Positions 11,598 to 23,974 of a stretch of 64,000 nt of DNA are shown piece after piece. Position 1 is the first letter of the stretch. Each line of letters opens with the position of its first letter. The position numbers were made by a program, and so were the translations under genes. Location of the stretch: the NCBI GenBank assembly GCA_024364735.1, contig JAGFNQ010000299.1:248001-312000 (forward strand). Reading direction: 5' to 3'. The DNA comes from Boesenbergia rotunda. Taxonomy: Eukaryota > Streptophyta > Magnoliopsida > Zingiberales > Zingiberaceae. The notes under the pieces were generated by a model, which was given only the letters and a program-made list of their open reading frames with translations, was not told the origin of the DNA and searched no databases.

Positions 11598-14500
11598 CTA
11601 GTAGGTTTCGATGGGTGCGAACAGCTTCTTATGACACGGTCTTGGTAGTTTTGCACCCAGCTTCGTTAAATCCAATGGCCGTGGCCATCCTGAAACTTGT
11701 AGAATCTGAGTAATTCGAAAAAGAACATATGCAGTACTGTAATATTTGATGCATGTGAAGCTAAGTGAACGTAGGCAAGTAACCTGCAATGGTACATCAG
11801 GGGAACAACGGGAACAAATGGCAGGCATTTTAACAATTATACTGTCCCATAGTCCACATAAACAGTTGAAATAATACAAAAGTTGCGTGTTTATGATTGA
11901 TGTGTTTGTGTGCTCGGAGGGCCAATATCATTCTGTTCGATGTAGTCACTTTGGTTCGCGATTTCCGCTTGGATGTAATGCATTTCATTTTATTTTATAT
12001 GCTATATGTTTTAGCTGTATTGGCCGAGGCATATTAAGGGTCATGTGGGCTATATATAATTACTTTAGATTGTTGTTATATAGGAAAGTTATATAGGAAA
12101 GATATTATTCGTTTACCATCGGACATACGGGTCCGGGGCGTGACAAAATAACCAACAATATTTCTAGACACTCAAGAACGCATTTCAAGACTTACCTTTG
12201 GGAATCCCTGACTAAGAACAGCCATAAGGTAGCTACCGCTAAACCAATAAGCAAGTCCCTGTATCACAGTCGAAACAATGATATCATTATCCTACAACAA
12301 TTAAAAATCACCCAAAAATATTTCTTGGTGGTAGATAACGCAAAAAGCATTTCAAGTGTTACTATAAGGAATTGGTCTCGCCATGAGCAGCTACTGCTGA
12401 ACAATAAGTCAGTCCCACATCACAGTCAAAACAATAAATCTTTTATCTTGTCGCATGAGCAATCCACACAACCTCAGGGAAGTTCTAAAATAATGTCAAT
12501 GAGCAATTGCACCTGTAGACATATAGTCACATCGAGAAGCACAAGAGAAAGTTGAGTTATGTCACACAGTGTACCATGAACAACTACTTCAAGAGATACT
12601 GGTAGATCAGTGTGCGCTCCTCGGTCCTGATTACTAAGCAAACTCAATGACTTGTACCCTCATGTATATTATAAACTAGTGAGGGAGTTAAAATTAAGAA
12701 ACATAGACAAGTAGCAGTAAAGATCAAATATGGATGTGCATGGAAGCAGTGAGGAACAATTAAATTGTATGTGCATGAGCACAACACAAACCATGGACTA
12801 GCCAACTGCATTAACATAACTTGAATTTAATTTATTAGGATAGGCTATCTGGTTACAAATCTCGCTGATGGTTAATGTGTTCAAGAGTGGTGTTTATGTG
12901 CACTCAGACCCATTTACACCAATCATGCCCCAGGATCTTCCTGTAAATTCAGAAACTAGTACAAGATTCATGTAAAACATAAACCAGAGAAATTAGAACT
13001 GATGATCTCCTAATTACAATGAACAAAGTACTAATTGGTGCTCATTGAACCAACATGCTTTCACTTGTAGATGGTCTGTGTGTGGAGTGAACTAAACTAG
13101 ATTTATGAGCACCAAAATGCTATCATATTGACTGTAAACTTGAGAGAGAGGATTTTCTTAGGAAAGGAAAGCAGTTAAAATAAAGTTAAACTCAACAGTT
13201 AAAGCATGTAAAATTCATTCCATTTGAGAACCAAGAAATGGAGGATTTACAAAAACTGACTAGTGTAACACGAGTTACAGATCTTATAATGTAGTAATCT
13301 CTAAAACAGCCCACTTAGATTTCATAAAAAAAACGTGTAGAAATTGATCTAGATTGATGCATCTAATTCAGTTTGCAGAAATTTCAACATCTAAAGAAGG
13401 CACAATAGTGACAATAGTTACAGCATGGGTTTAGTTAGACAAAGGTAAACCTCAGTGGCAGGTGGATCACATGTAAGATTTCAGCAGACATGCGAGTTTT
13501 GTGTCATCTAGCAGAAAACTCAAAACCGTCAAAACAAATTCCACTTGTCTCCAACGCGTTCTGTTGCACATCATCAACCACATTCATGTTTTGAGATTGT
13601 TTGGTCCAAGGAGCACCATTAAACATATTTTCCATTTCTGCAATGAATCTGTCAAGTCCATGCTCAAGAATCTCAAGAGCATCTTTTGATGGAGCACTTT
13701 TTACTGCAACAGAAACAGCCTTGTGACAAATGCGACTATATTTCAAGGTCAAAGATTCTTGGGCACTGGAGTCTGCTACCAACGACGGTCCACTATGCAC
13801 TATGCCATCTTTGGCATACTTGGTCCACCTCTTCAAAATGTACTGTGGAGGTAGGTAGAGAATATTATTGTTATTAAGAACTTTTAATGTGTGCATACAC
13901 AAGACACCCATTGATTCAAACTTCTTGCAGCTACATTTAATTGTAAGATTGGATGGATTAAACTCAACGATCCCAGTACACCTTTGAGGAACTGAGACTC
14001 TGAAAGTATATACTGTCCCATCCATCGCAACGGGTTCACATAGGCAAGCGAGTTGGCTCTTGTACTCGTACTCAAAATCCATATATATGCTCCTTGTATA
14101 TGATTCTGCTGCTTCAGCTAGAACAGGTATATCAACCAATAAGACAGGTTTAGTTTGCCTAGATTCATAATCTTCAGTAAGTTCCTTCTCACGTAGTTGA
14201 GTTAATGTCTTAAAGTATTGTGCAATAAATTTTGGAAGAGGCAATTTCCTGTAGAAATGAACCTTAAAGAGATTATCCATGCTTTCAACCCATTGTTTTG
14301 TCATCATAGTAGCACAAAATGAATTGCTGAGGTAAGGAAGAGCCCATTTCTCTCTGATCAAGTACAAATCCTTCAACCATGCACAACTTCCAAGCCCATG
14401 CTTAGTAATCAAGTTGTCCCATAGCTTACATAAAACTTCTTCAGAGCCACCTCCAAATATGCAATCTTCAAAATCTTTTTGAAAGTTGAGTTCACGGTTG

Positions 14501-15988
14501 GACATGGAATGGTTTTTTGGAACATTTTGTAATATATGCCATAAACAAAACCGATGGCATACATCAGGGAAAGACTGAGTAACTGCTTGGGACAATTCAG
14601 CACAACGATCTGTGAAAATTGTTTTTGGTTTTCTACCAGACATAGCAGCCACAAAAGTATTAAATAACCAAACAAAGGATTCTACAGATTCATCTAGAAG
14701 TAATGCAGCCCCAAATATAACAATTTGCTTATGCTGATTCATGCCAACAAATGCTGCAAATGGTATGTCAAACCTGCTCATTCGATAGGTTGTGTCGAAC
14801 AAGACTGCATCCCCAAAGCAGGCAAAATCAATTTTAGACCGTGCATCTGTCCAGAAGAAATTGGTCAAGCGCTCCTTTTCATCAATTTGTACAGCATAGA
14901 AAAAAGATGGAACATCAGACTGTTTACTTTTCAGGAAATCTAGAAGGAACTGTGCATCTCCTTTCTCAAGATCCCTAAGCCTGGTAGTGCTTAAACAGGA
15001 CTGATTCTTCATGTGTAATTCATTGCCATGTAACCCCTCTGAATAATTATCATGCATCTGAGATGGTCTGACCCCATAATAGTAATCTGCTTCAGTAAAG
15101 ATTGTTCGTTCAATGGGTAACTTCTTTCTATGAGAACGCAACATGTGTATCTTATTTGGGCTTGCAAGTGGATGGTTATGCTCTTCAACAAACTTATTTA
15201 TTGCCCATGCATTACTACGATTTACTTTGAACTCAATACGAGCCAAACATTTTGTTCTCTCCAATGGACGTGGTTTCTTAGTTACATGGGTGCGATGATC
15301 TTGACGAGTCCCTTCATTGCTACATACATAGTGCCTATCCCGTATGCTGTTGTCTCTTCTTCGAGAAAGATGCCCCTTGCGTACACTGAAACCTTTTCTT
15401 TTAGCATATGAATTATAGAAATTAAATGCTTCCTCTTCTGAATGAAAAACCATGCCCACCTTTGGTTCTAGTTCTAGATACTCAGTTGAATCAGAAACCT
15501 TTTTCACTAATATGTCCACGTTTCCAGTATTTTTTACACATCCATCAATTGTACTTCTTCCTGTTGTATCTCTGTCAACCACATTTTGTCTAGATCCATC
15601 TACAACATTGGTTATTTCCATTGCTCCATCAAGGCAAATTTCATTTTCTACAGAGGCGCTGATTCTTTTTGTTAATCTGTTTATTCCATTGGTACCTTCT
15701 CCTGATACATCAGAAGCCACACTTCCTTCTAATGACCTATCCATGGTCTTTGTGCTTCCAACTGAACTGTCCATCGTTTTAGTATTTACTAAGGATCCAT
15801 CCATATGGCGTGGTCACTACTATTTCACCAATAGTATATCCAGTCTAGTCAGCTACTTCCAAGAGAATACTCTCATAAAAACCATTTACCTTCAACCCAG
15901 GGAAATGATCAAAAACTTCAACCATATTTATTATAGGGGCACACTTTAGGGTATCAGGAAAGAACATTGAACATTCACTGAAACATAT
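11598..15988 (-). CDS. Candidate 3' exons of an unidentified gene surrounding the FRS gene
   Basis: Three minus-strand segments behave as exons, each with phase-0 splice borders. The first, 15890-15988 (33 codons), follows TTCTTTTGCAG and ends AAG/GTAAATGG. The second, 12196-12291 (32 codons), follows TTGTTGTAG and ends AAG/GTAAGTC. The third, 11598-11705 (35 codons plus TAG), follows ATTACTCAG. They join without frameshift. Residues include FPDTLKCAPIINMVEVFDHF, then IIVSTVIQGLAYWFSGSYLM, then VSGWPRPLDLTKLGAKLPRP near the C-terminus. I do not recognise the family; the middle exon is hydrophobic. A further phase-0 candidate ends at 16077 and possible 5' exons lie at 17100-17300. The FRS reading frame and a small LTR fragment (11880-12145) would lie in introns. 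The exons could instead be alternative parts of the FRS transcription unit. Confidence 0.45.
11880..12145 (+). mobile_element. LTR 3'-end fragment
   Basis: The segment ends CGGGTCCGGGGCGTGACA at 12128-12145, closely matching the end of the LTR-like block at 4305-4322. Similarity reaches back over GATRTTATYCG and a GGCCAATAT-like stretch. It is truncated at its 5' side and lies in the putative intron between the last two candidate exons of the unidentified minus-strand gene. Confidence 0.5.
13504..15804 (-). CDS. FAR1-RELATED SEQUENCE (FRS) family protein, 766 aa
   Basis: This is an intact, intronless frame of 766 residues. A Ser/Thr-rich N-terminus of about 110 residues precedes a FAR1 DNA-binding domain (about 116-215). 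That domain has the zinc-ligand pattern C161, C186, H209, H211. A MULE transposase-derived domain (about 330-425) carries FDTTY (D337) and TDR (D399). A SWIM zinc finger is at 624-638 (C624, C626, C636, H638). FRS proteins are plant transcription factors domesticated from Mutator-like transposases. They act in the nucleus, and the founders FHY3 and FAR1 work in phytochrome A signalling. Domain order and length fit the family, and the frame shows no lesions. The start is the first ATG after an AT-rich leader. Exons of another gene may flank it on the same strand. Which FRS subgroup it belongs to cannot be set by eye. Confidence 0.9.
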   Translation of the reverse strand: MDGSLVNTKTMDSSVGSTKTMDRSLEGSVASDVSGEGTNGINRLTKRISASVENEICLDGAMEITNVVDGSRQNVVDRDTTGRSTIDGCVKNTGNVDILVKKVSDSTEYLELEPKVGMVFHSEEEAFNFYNSYAKRKGFSVRKGHLSRRRDNSIRDRHYVCSNEGTRQDHRTHVTKKPRPLERTKCLARIEFKVNRSNAWAINKFVEEHNHPLASPNKIHMLRSHRKKLPIERTIFTEADYYYGVRPSQMHDNYSEGLHGNELHMKNQSCLSTTRLRDLEKGDAQFLLDFLKSKQSDVPSFFYAVQIDEKERLTNFFWTDARSKIDFACFGDAVLFDTTYRMSRFDIPFAAFVGMNQHKQIVIFGAALLLDESVESFVWLFNTFVAAMSGRKPKTIFTDRCAELSQAVTQSFPDVCHRFCLWHILQNVPKNHSMSNRELNFQKDFEDCIFGGGSEEVLCKLWDNLITKHGLGSCAWLKDLYLIREKWALPYLSNSFCATMMTKQWVESMDNLFKVHFYRKLPLPKFIAQYFKTLTQLREKELTEDYESRQTKPVLLVDIPVLAEAAESYTRSIYMDFEYEYKSQLACLCEPVAMDGTVYTFRVSVPQRCTGIVEFNPSNLTIKCSCKKFESMGVLCMHTLKVLNNNNILYLPPQYILKRWTKYAKDGIVHSGPSLVADSSAQESLTLKYSRICHKAVSVAVKSAPSKDALEILEHGLDRFIAEMENMFNGAPWTKQSQNMNVVDDVQQNALETSGICFDGFEFSAR

Positions 15989-17379
15989 CTGCAAAAGAAG
16001 AGAAGTCGAGTAGAGTCATCAAACATTCAAATTTGACAGCTAGGTAAGCACATCAGAACATGAGTGCAGCCTCCACCTTGATATTTGCAGCAACATTTGT
16101 TGGCAAATGAAAGTCAACATGACTATATCAATAGGTGTTGCTGTTAAATATGGAAAAGTAAATTGCTAACAAACATGCTAAATCAGGAGTTGAAAACCAT
16201 CACGCAAAAAATTCTACAAGGGAAATGAGAAAAAAAAAATTGTAACTGCAAATACAATCTAAAGGTGAAGTAAATTCATCTAACACAAGATTTTTGAGAA
16301 CATAAACATATTCCAAAATATGCTTAAGAGAAACAGTTTTACAGCGAGACTCAGGATTTGAGATGAAAAAAAGGACGTAAGTGTCATGAGAACTAAGTTT
16401 AGAACAACACTATGGATAGCAGATTTAGATCTACGCTTCTATCCAAGCAAAATGGCATCTATTGTTCTCTTTACGATTTTTTCTCAAGGAAGAGCTTCTA
16501 GAGAGAGTGGATACTGAACACCTTGGTAAAACCAAATACTAAATAGAAAAGGATTTGTAAAATTTTAGCTGTTGATAATGTATATATGAATGGGCTAAAG
16601 AATGTTAAAGCAACTGAAAGGACTGTTTAAGTAGTCTGTTAGCTTATGCCATCGTTTGATGTGACGCATAAATCATGTTGATAAATCTAATCCAGGATAA
16701 AAATGCCATCAAGTAACTTCATTGCTCAACTGATTGAAGAAAGAGCATCAATGAAGTGCTCAATATAATTCACTGTATCTGAAACCTTATATAATTGTAG
16801 GATGACTTAGCTTCAACTTCAATACTGTAATAACTGCATTATTATGTTATTGTTGGAAAAGTCAGCTAATATTGATGCGGATTGACTGAGTCGGATTAAA
16901 TATGCTAGAGTTTCTTGATCAATTAGAATGTGATTTAGTATCAGAACAGGTATGGTTCATAATCAAAGCACTACAATGTTTTCTAATTCTAAATTTCACT
17001 CGTTAATTCAAGAGCACAAAGCACTTGAAAGTTGTAAATTTGTGTTTCTCTCGCCTCTTAAAACAACAAGTATATATATAGACAAAACAACTGCTACTAG
17101 GCTTCAATTTACACATTTACCTTTAAAAAAAATGAGATAAGATTCACAGGACAAATTTTCACGAAAACTTCCATTTCTTTGAGAAGACCAATACACCATT
17201 TTGTGAAGCGGTTCGTCTCCTTTTGAGAAAGGCAAGAATAATGGACACCTAATTCCACAATCCAAAATACATGTTGCGTATTTTCATAAAAATTGTCGGG
17301 CATTCAAGCTCGCGAGGGTTATCGCCATGATCGGGTGACAGCTAATAGGTACGGAATCACACAGTATGATTCAAGAGCC

Positions 17380-17620
17380 AAATTGAAATTTTTTAACTCC
17401 TCGTCCAGTATTTGGAGAAGAAAAAGTGAGAAACGAGTAGGACCTGTTATATCTCGCACGATCGCCCTCGCTCCTGCCTCACGTCGGTAGGGATGTAGCC
17501 GCTCTCAGTCCGACGCTGCCGATCTGATGGCTCTAAGTCGAGGGTTTTGTCGCCGAGAGAGAAAGGGCAATGGGGGTGAGAGGCCGTGTGGGGGAACTCG
17601 GGAACTGTAATGTTTCGGCA
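17380..17620 (-). promoter_or_regulatory. GC-rich putative 5' end of the minus-strand locus
   Basis: A GC-rich patch in otherwise AT-rich DNA. On the minus strand it reads TCTCTCTCGGCG followed by ACAAAACCCTCGAC and contains no ATG. This looks like a plant 5' untranslated exon for the locus holding the FRS gene and the unidentified exons. It was inferred from composition only. Confidence 0.35.
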
Positions 17621-17761
17621 ACAGCGATAGGAATGGGAAAACGTTTCCGTAAAACATTGCCAATTGTTTTGTTTTAAAACGAAAGAAGTATTTTAATAAA
17701 TTATTTATTTGTCAAACGTGGGCACCTCAAATTTACAGAATTATCATTCTTTTTTATGGCG

Positions 17762-18272
17762 GTAAATGAATCAAGCCACTCGTGAACTATTCGAAACTCG
17801 ATTCGATAGAAACTCGTTTGAGCTCGTTTAATAAAGCTCGTTAATATTAACGAATCAAACTCAAACTCAGCAGTATTCGACTCATTAGCTCGTAAACAAG
17901 CTCGTTAATAAGCTCGTGAGCTAGTTCGTAAAATATAAAATTAATATTTAATATTAAATATATAATTTTGACACTTTTACATTTAATAAATATAAAATAT
18001 TCAATAAAACTCATTTGTATGAATAAAATCATAGATTTTAGTAAATATTTTATATTTTTTTAGAATATATAATTTATTTTTCAATAAATTGATGAATAAT
18101 TTAATTAATAATTTATATTTGGTAAGTTCGTTTAGGGTTCGATTAGGCTCGAATATGCTCGCGAGCCATCACTATATTCGATAAATTAAGTTCGAGCTTG
18201 GCTCGATAATAAACGAACCAAACTCAAACTCTCAGGCATTCGGCTCGGCTCGGTTCGATTACAACCCTATTT
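17762..18272. mobile_element. GAGCTCG-rich DNA-transposon-like repeat
   Basis: Both ends are crowded with CTCG, GAGC and TTCGA motifs in opposite order. The left end (AATCAAGCCACTCGTGAAC) and the inverse of the right end (AATCGAACCGAGCCGAGCCG) are loosely complementary, and the centre (17930-18120) is AT-rich. Plant genomes hold many non-autonomous DNA elements with this look. No clear target duplication was found. Confidence 0.4.
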
Positions 18273-18343
18273 TTTTTTATTCTTATATAAAACCAACATT
18301 TTTCAAAATTACCTCTGCCATCGAAGCAGTGTCCATCGTGCTG

Positions 18344-18594
18344 CTCCCGGGTTATATTGCAGTGTAATGGTAGGATGACTAATTATCAATTTAAAAATTT
18401 ATAATTTGATCCTCAATTACGATATATTTATAGAAATTTTTCTTTTAAATAAGACGCGAACTCTGAGACGTTGAGCTTTTGGACCGTCCATCACAAGTAC
18501 TATCCGATTTATCTTGACGGTCGATGAAAAATTTTTGTGGGGTCAAATCGATCATATGAGGTTCGACGTTATCCAACCTTATTAATTATTTTTT
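18344..18594 (+). mobile_element. tRNA-derived SINE, copy B
   Basis: It matches copy A through the A-box-like region (TGCAGTGTAATGGTAGGATG), the B-box-like region (TAATTTGATCCTCAATTACG) and the body (GACGCGAACTCTGAGACGTT). It ends in a T6 tail after CCTTATTAATTA. The internal ATTTATAGAAATTTTTC block is shared with the other copies. I could not find a clear flanking direct repeat. Confidence 0.65.
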
Positions 18595-18781
18595 CGAATT
18601 GGGTGACCACTTACATTTGTAGAATTTTTTTTTGGTGAATAGAGTGTGTAATTATAGGATAATGAATTTTTGGGCTATACATCGGAATTATTTTTCATTT
18701 GTTCTTATAATCTATGGAAATTTTTATGAAACCTAGATCTACCTGACGAGGATCAATGGTCATGCTGCCATGTTTGCCATG

Positions 18782-19252
18782 GTGGCAGATGGGGTTGAGC
18801 ATCCTAGAATAGATATGTGATACAAGGAAGTTACGTGTCAGGGTCCACTGTACTTGAGCGCTGGGGTCATACCAAGACCACTTCGGAAGAGTAGATCAGA
18901 GCCCCGAGGTCAGATCAGGTAGTCGGGCTCCTGAGACTACCTCGGGAGGACAGACGCCCGAGTTTAGACCGGGCTTAGGCTCCCGAGACTACCTCGGGAG
19001 GACAAACGCCCGAGGTCATGTCGGACTTCAGGCTCCTAAGACTACCTCGGGAGGACAGACAGCCGAGGTCATGCAGGGATTCAGGTTCTCGAGACTCTCT
19101 TGGTAAAGCTAATGAAGACCCCGAGGTCAGCTCGGGAGATGAAACCCAGAGACCGACTCGGGAGAGTGGAGCCCAAAGATCAATATATCAGATAGCCCGA
19201 CTACAAGTAACCGTTCCTCTTTCCAGAACAGGAAAATCATCGGATAATTATT
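18782..19252 (+). repeat. 5' LTR of the Tat element, first part
   Basis: It aligns with the 3' LTR from GATGGGGTTGAGCATCC through ATCATCGGATAATTATT. It is interrupted at 19253 by a nested element and resumes at 22044 (GTCCGTTACACGTGGCAATT) to about 22423. Around 18925-19085 it carries about three 53-base units holding GAGACTACCTCGGGAGGACA. The LTR start is placed at a TG by analogy with the 3' LTR. Confidence 0.75.
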
Positions 19253-22038
19253 TTGTTGAGGCAATTTGTGGTCCGGAGTGACCAAGTGTTTTGATGTTTG
19301 GGCAAAGGGTTTAAGTTAGGTTTCCCTTGTGTGTGCAGGATGTAGGATGACATGGAGGCAAGCTGGAGGCTTGCGTGCACATCCGAGGGACTTTGGAGAG
19401 CAAGGACGATGAGCTAATGGGCACGGACTTCGAGGCATGCATGAAGGATGACATAGAGGCAAGCTGGAGGCTTGCGTGCATCCGAGGGATGAGAGCCGAA
19501 GATGAAGAGGGCGCGAAGGCAACAGTCGAGGCTGCGGAGGATGAGTCAGTCGAGTCGTGAGGGTACGAGTGCTGTGTGATTGTACTCGGAAAGTCCTAGG
19601 GGTCGAGTGCGGAGTGAATTATACTCGGGGAGTGTAAATAGGCATATTGGATTAAAATAGGCATATTGGACAATCAGAAATTGTAAATTTGGATTATAGG
19701 ATATGACTGTGGATTAAAAGTCTTGATTATGATCTCATATTCCTTAAATGAAGTGTTATCTCATGAGTTAATAAGGCTTTATTGATATTAATGAAATTAT
19801 TGGATGATATTGGATGATAAGTTATTTTTAATTAAAGAATATGGAAGTTTCCCATAGATATCTAGGATTAAGAGACAAAAAGGGGGAGACTTTCATCACA
19901 TTAAGGACATAAGAAAATGGATTTAAAATTTGATACAAAATGTCAATCTTTTGAGGAAATTGAAAGTCGTACCAAAAGTCAAGCACACTTGATATTTTCA
20001 TAGAATCATATGTTTCTAGGAAAGGGTATATCCTAGCAAGTGCGTTTGCAAACCTTTAGGTTGTTCAAGGGTTTTGTTGAGTTTTTTTTTTGGCACTAGG
20101 GATAAGGTTGCTTGAGAGCAATCCTTCATGGTGGCCAAGGGAGAAGAACTTAAAGGTTAGGTTGGGTAGAACCTAACTTGTGTCATTGTGTTAAGTTGGG
20201 TAGAACTTAACCTTGGAAAAATGAAAATTGGGTGAAGGCATAGGTTAAGGGGGAGGTTGCCTCCTTGTTTGCCTTAATTTTCATAAGAAAGTTTTGGATT
20301 TTGTGTCTAACTTGGGAACGGTGATAAATACATGGTGAAATGTATTTTTTCCAAGTAGGTATAGGTGCCACAATATTCTCCACGAAATTTAGGAATTTTT
20401 GGAGATTTGTGGAATTTCTGGCGTATTTCTGAAAATTGGCCAGAAAACTGATATTCAGAGTATCAGTCGACTGCCAACAGAGGCAGTCGACTGCCCAGGG
20501 CTGATTTGTGTATCAGCAGCTGGTTTTGTGTCCAAATGATAGGAAACAAGTGTATGGGGTGTTAATACACTATGTTTAGGAGCATTGGGGATTGAAAGAA
20601 CCAATAATTGGGATATTATTGGGGTCTTTTTGATGTATGGCAAAGGGGGAGAAGTTTGGGTTTAAGTTGGGAAACCAAACTTACCTTTGCTAGAAACCCT
20701 AGGTTTAGGGGGAGCTAAGTTTAAGGGGGAGCATGGTTGCTCCATTCTTGGCGTAAGGGGAACCTTGGAAAGGTTCTTAAAAAGCCTTTGTAAGTCCAGT
20801 GTAGGGGGAGCTTGGGAGAAGCTTTAAAAAGCCCGTCTTGGTGAAAAGTCCTAACTCCGAGAGTTAGGTGTGTAAAAATCCTAATTTGGAGGGTTAGATG
20901 GTGAAAAATCCTAATTTGGAGGGTTAGGTGTGGGATGCCTTGGGATAGGATCCATTTTTGCATTGCATATGCATTTGTTTAGCATGGTTTTTGCTATTGA
21001 CTACTATCTTGTTTTCCCTAATTTAAACGTATTGTCAAACATCAAAAAGGGGGAGATTGTTGAGGCAATCTGTGGTCCGGAGTGACCAAGTATTTTGATG
21101 TTTCGGCAAAGGGTTTAAGTTAGGTTTCCCTTGTGTTCTCATATGTGTATGTTAAGTGCGCAGGATATACAGGTTACACATATGGACTTGACTAGATGGT
21201 CTCGGTACGGTGATGGCCTCAGTACGGTGAAGGATGGCATGGAGGCAAGCTGGAGGCTTGCGTGCGCATCCGAGGGATATTGGAGAGCAGGGACGATGAG
21301 CTGATGGGTGCGGACTTCGAGACATGCATGAAGGATGGCATGGAGGCAAGTTGGAGGCTTGCATGCATCCGAGGAACGAGAGCCGAAGATGAAGAGGGCG
21401 CGAAGGCAACAGTCGAGGCTGCGGAGGAGGAGTCAGTCGAGTCGTGAGGGTACGAGTGCTGTGTGATTGTACTCGGGAAGTCCTAGGGGTCGAGTGCGTA
21501 GTGAATTGTACTCGGGGAGTGTAAATCTAGGACTAGTAAGGGACTAGTCGACTGTCTTGGGAGCAGTCGACTGGTAGCGGCTGGTGAGCTGGCAGAATTC
21601 GAACGTTGGAGTGTTAACGGTCGAATTCTGAGTGGGGCAGTCGACTGCCCTGGGAGCAGTCGACTGCCAACGAGGGTTTTCAGCCTGAGTTCTATTTAAA
21701 GAGAACTCGGTTTGGGCTGAGACTCTTGACGAAACTTACTTGGGTAAAGTGAGTTAGCAGTCTTTTGTGCTCAGATCTTGTCAAAGTGATTGTGGTGAGG
21801 TTTCTCCACCCATAAGGAGCGACGAGGGCTAGCCGGAGTTATCCGGGGATTGATCCACCGACGGATTCTTGGATTAGTCACCCGTCCGGGGTGGATACCA
21901 AGTAAACCTGGTTTGTTAGCATTGTTATTTATTATTAGTTTATTTTTATTTGTATTTCCGCTGGCAACTAACAACCTTGTAGAGACATCAACGAAAAAGT
22001 GCTATTCACCCCCCTCTAGCACGCCAGTCGATCTATCA
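19253..22038 (+). mobile_element. Nested, internally deleted LTR element (SIRE-like design), 2,786 bp
   Basis: It lies between TTATT at 19248-19252 and TTATT at 22039-22043, so the target duplication is exact. It starts TTGTTGAGGCAATTTGTGG, and the same sequence recurs at 21053 right after a polypurine tract (AAAAAGGGGGAGA, 21040-21052). The 3' LTR is 21053-22038. The 5' LTR agrees with it only to about 19638; the rest, the primer site and all of gag-pol are missing. The remaining internal part (19639-21040) is rich in AAGGGGGAG blocks, like the region after pol in copia/SIRE elements. No protein is encoded. Confidence 0.75.
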
Positions 22039-22043
22039 TTATT

Positions 22044-22423
22044 GTCCGTTACACGTGGCAATTAAGGCCTTAATGATCGCAACGGTCGTTACCTAAAAGA
22101 TATCACGTAACCGATGATTAGGGAACGCAGAGGAGAACGTGGAGACACGTGTGAATAAAACCTCAGGTATATAGATGCTTCGACATCCAGGTAAGGGAAA
22201 GGTAAGCTTTTCAAACTTAATCAAATTCTGATTCCACATTGTTCTCCTAAGAGAATTTAGATTTCTAAATTGAGTGTCGGAGTGGGCTCCGCCGGAAAGC
22301 CTTCCGGAGTGTTCCCATTAACGCTCGTGTTAATCTCACAAGGCGCGATCGTCTTCTCCCCGTCACCATCCTCGTGGGATGCGCTTTGATGACTCGCCAT
22401 CTGTGTCGTTCCCTTTCGAAACA
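22044..22423 (+). repeat. 5' LTR of the Tat element, second part
   Basis: It aligns with 36142-36520 of the 3' LTR through CACGTGGCAATTAAGGCC and GTGGGCTCCGCCGGAAA-type sequence. It ends near CGAAACA, followed two bases later by the primer-binding-site-like sequence. Confidence 0.7.
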
Positions 22424-22425
22424 AG

Positions 22426-22443
22426 TTTGACGTCGTCTGTGGG
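22426..22443 (+). other. Candidate primer-binding site
   Basis: TTTGACGTCGTCTGTGGG lies directly after the 5' LTR. It resembles the TGGCGCCGTCTGTGGG sequence found at this place in many Tat-lineage elements, with a few changed bases. Confidence 0.6.
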
Positions 22444-22504
22444 AAACTCAATCAAAGCACCAGAAGGAGCACAGTGATGGCGGACAGAAGGACAACCCAT
22501 CATC

Positions 22505-23574
22505 TTGACGAGAGAGGAGTTGGATCGCCTAGTCGCCAACGCCGTCAAAGGAGCGTTGGAACAACACCAAATCGAGCAAGCCGCCTCACAACGAGCGGCT
22601 TCGGTGCAAGGTGAAATTCCAAGAATGTCTGCCTCGCATCACTGGACCCGAAGATCCGTCTCACCCTCGGTGGGACTTGCAATGACAGCCCCAATGCCCC
22701 GGCGAGATTCCTTAGGGGAGTTGGATAAGGCACACTCCGTCTTTACGGCAGGAGGAAGGATCGGGGAAGATTGAGGGATCCAAAGCCCTCCTGAAGGCTC
22801 CATCTTCCCCTTTCTCCCCGGATATCATAGAGGACCTCATGCCCAAGCAATTCCGTGTCCAGGAATTACTGACTACGATGGGAAGACAGATCTAGAGGAC
22901 CACATCTGCAAATTCGAGAACGCAACTCTCGCACACAGATGGTGTGAAGTGTCAGGTGTTTGAACACCTTGTCAGGGGCCGCCCAGAGATGGTTCCAGAG
23001 GCTCCCCCAAGGTTCTATAAACTCCTTCCTGGAGTTTAGAACCACTTTCTTGCATTATTTCGCTAGCAGCCGCCGATACCAGAAGACGACGTTGAACTTA
23101 TTTACCCTCAAACAGAAGGCGAAAGAACCGCTAAAGGACTATATCCAGCGGTTCAATTGGGTGGCTCAAAATGTGTCAACCACTACTTCAGAGATCCTCG
23201 TTAGCGCCTTCACGCAGGGACTCTCCGAGGGCAACTTCTTTCGATCGCTAGTGAAGAAGTCGCCGACCAATTTCGACGACTTATTGGGGCACTCCATCAA
23301 ACACGTAAACGTCGAAGAGGTGCAGTACACTCGCCGCAAAAATCCAGCCGGAGCCTCTATGCAGATCTCGGTACGATCTGAGAGAAGAGAATCACCCGCA
23401 CCAGCCCGGGTGAAGGATCCTCGCTCCAGGAAGGACCACTGGGATGGTAAGAAGAGGCAGGTGGAGACGGTCGACACCACGGAGCCCGAACAACCAAAGA
23501 AGTACTGCGACTTCCACGGCAGTACAAGACACTCTACAGAGGAATGCTACACCTTGAAGAAGAAGAGGTCTTAG
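22505..23574 (+). pseudogene. Retrotransposon gag (broken)
   Basis: Two frames cover gag. The N-terminal piece (22505-22774) is cut by a stop. The 204-codon piece at 22960-23574 holds the Retrotrans_gag core (AAQRWFQRLP, LKDYIQRFNWVA, AFTQGLSEG) and a C-terminal zinc-knuckle-like CDFHGSTRHSTEEC. Gag would package element RNA in virus-like particles. Reading continues only with frameshifts (near 22780 and 23575), so no full polyprotein is possible. Confidence 0.8.
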
Positions 23575-23974
23575 GACGCGGATGTCAAGCCTCGCAAGCA
23601 GTGGGATAAAGCGGGGCACCGATGACGATCCCCTCATCGACGACAATCAGGGGTGATAGAGCCGGGCGGCGATCCTGGTCGCGTTTGAAAGGAAGAAGTC
23701 AGGAGATAGTGCTCCGCCAATCTATCTCCCCCGAAAGAGATCCTAAAAAGGGCAAAGCTCCGGCGCACGGACCCCATCGGCCATGTGGGAGTAATCTCCG
23801 AAGGACCTACTGGAGGAGATTCTCGTCGGGCGAGAAAGATTTATACACGTCGGCTGGAGAACTACGCCATCGGGACCAGCAGTGACAAGTGTCAGGGCCT
23901 AATTATTTTATTCGACCCCGATGATCTGGAGGATGTGGAAGCTCCCCATGAAGATGCACTGGTAATCCTCGCAC

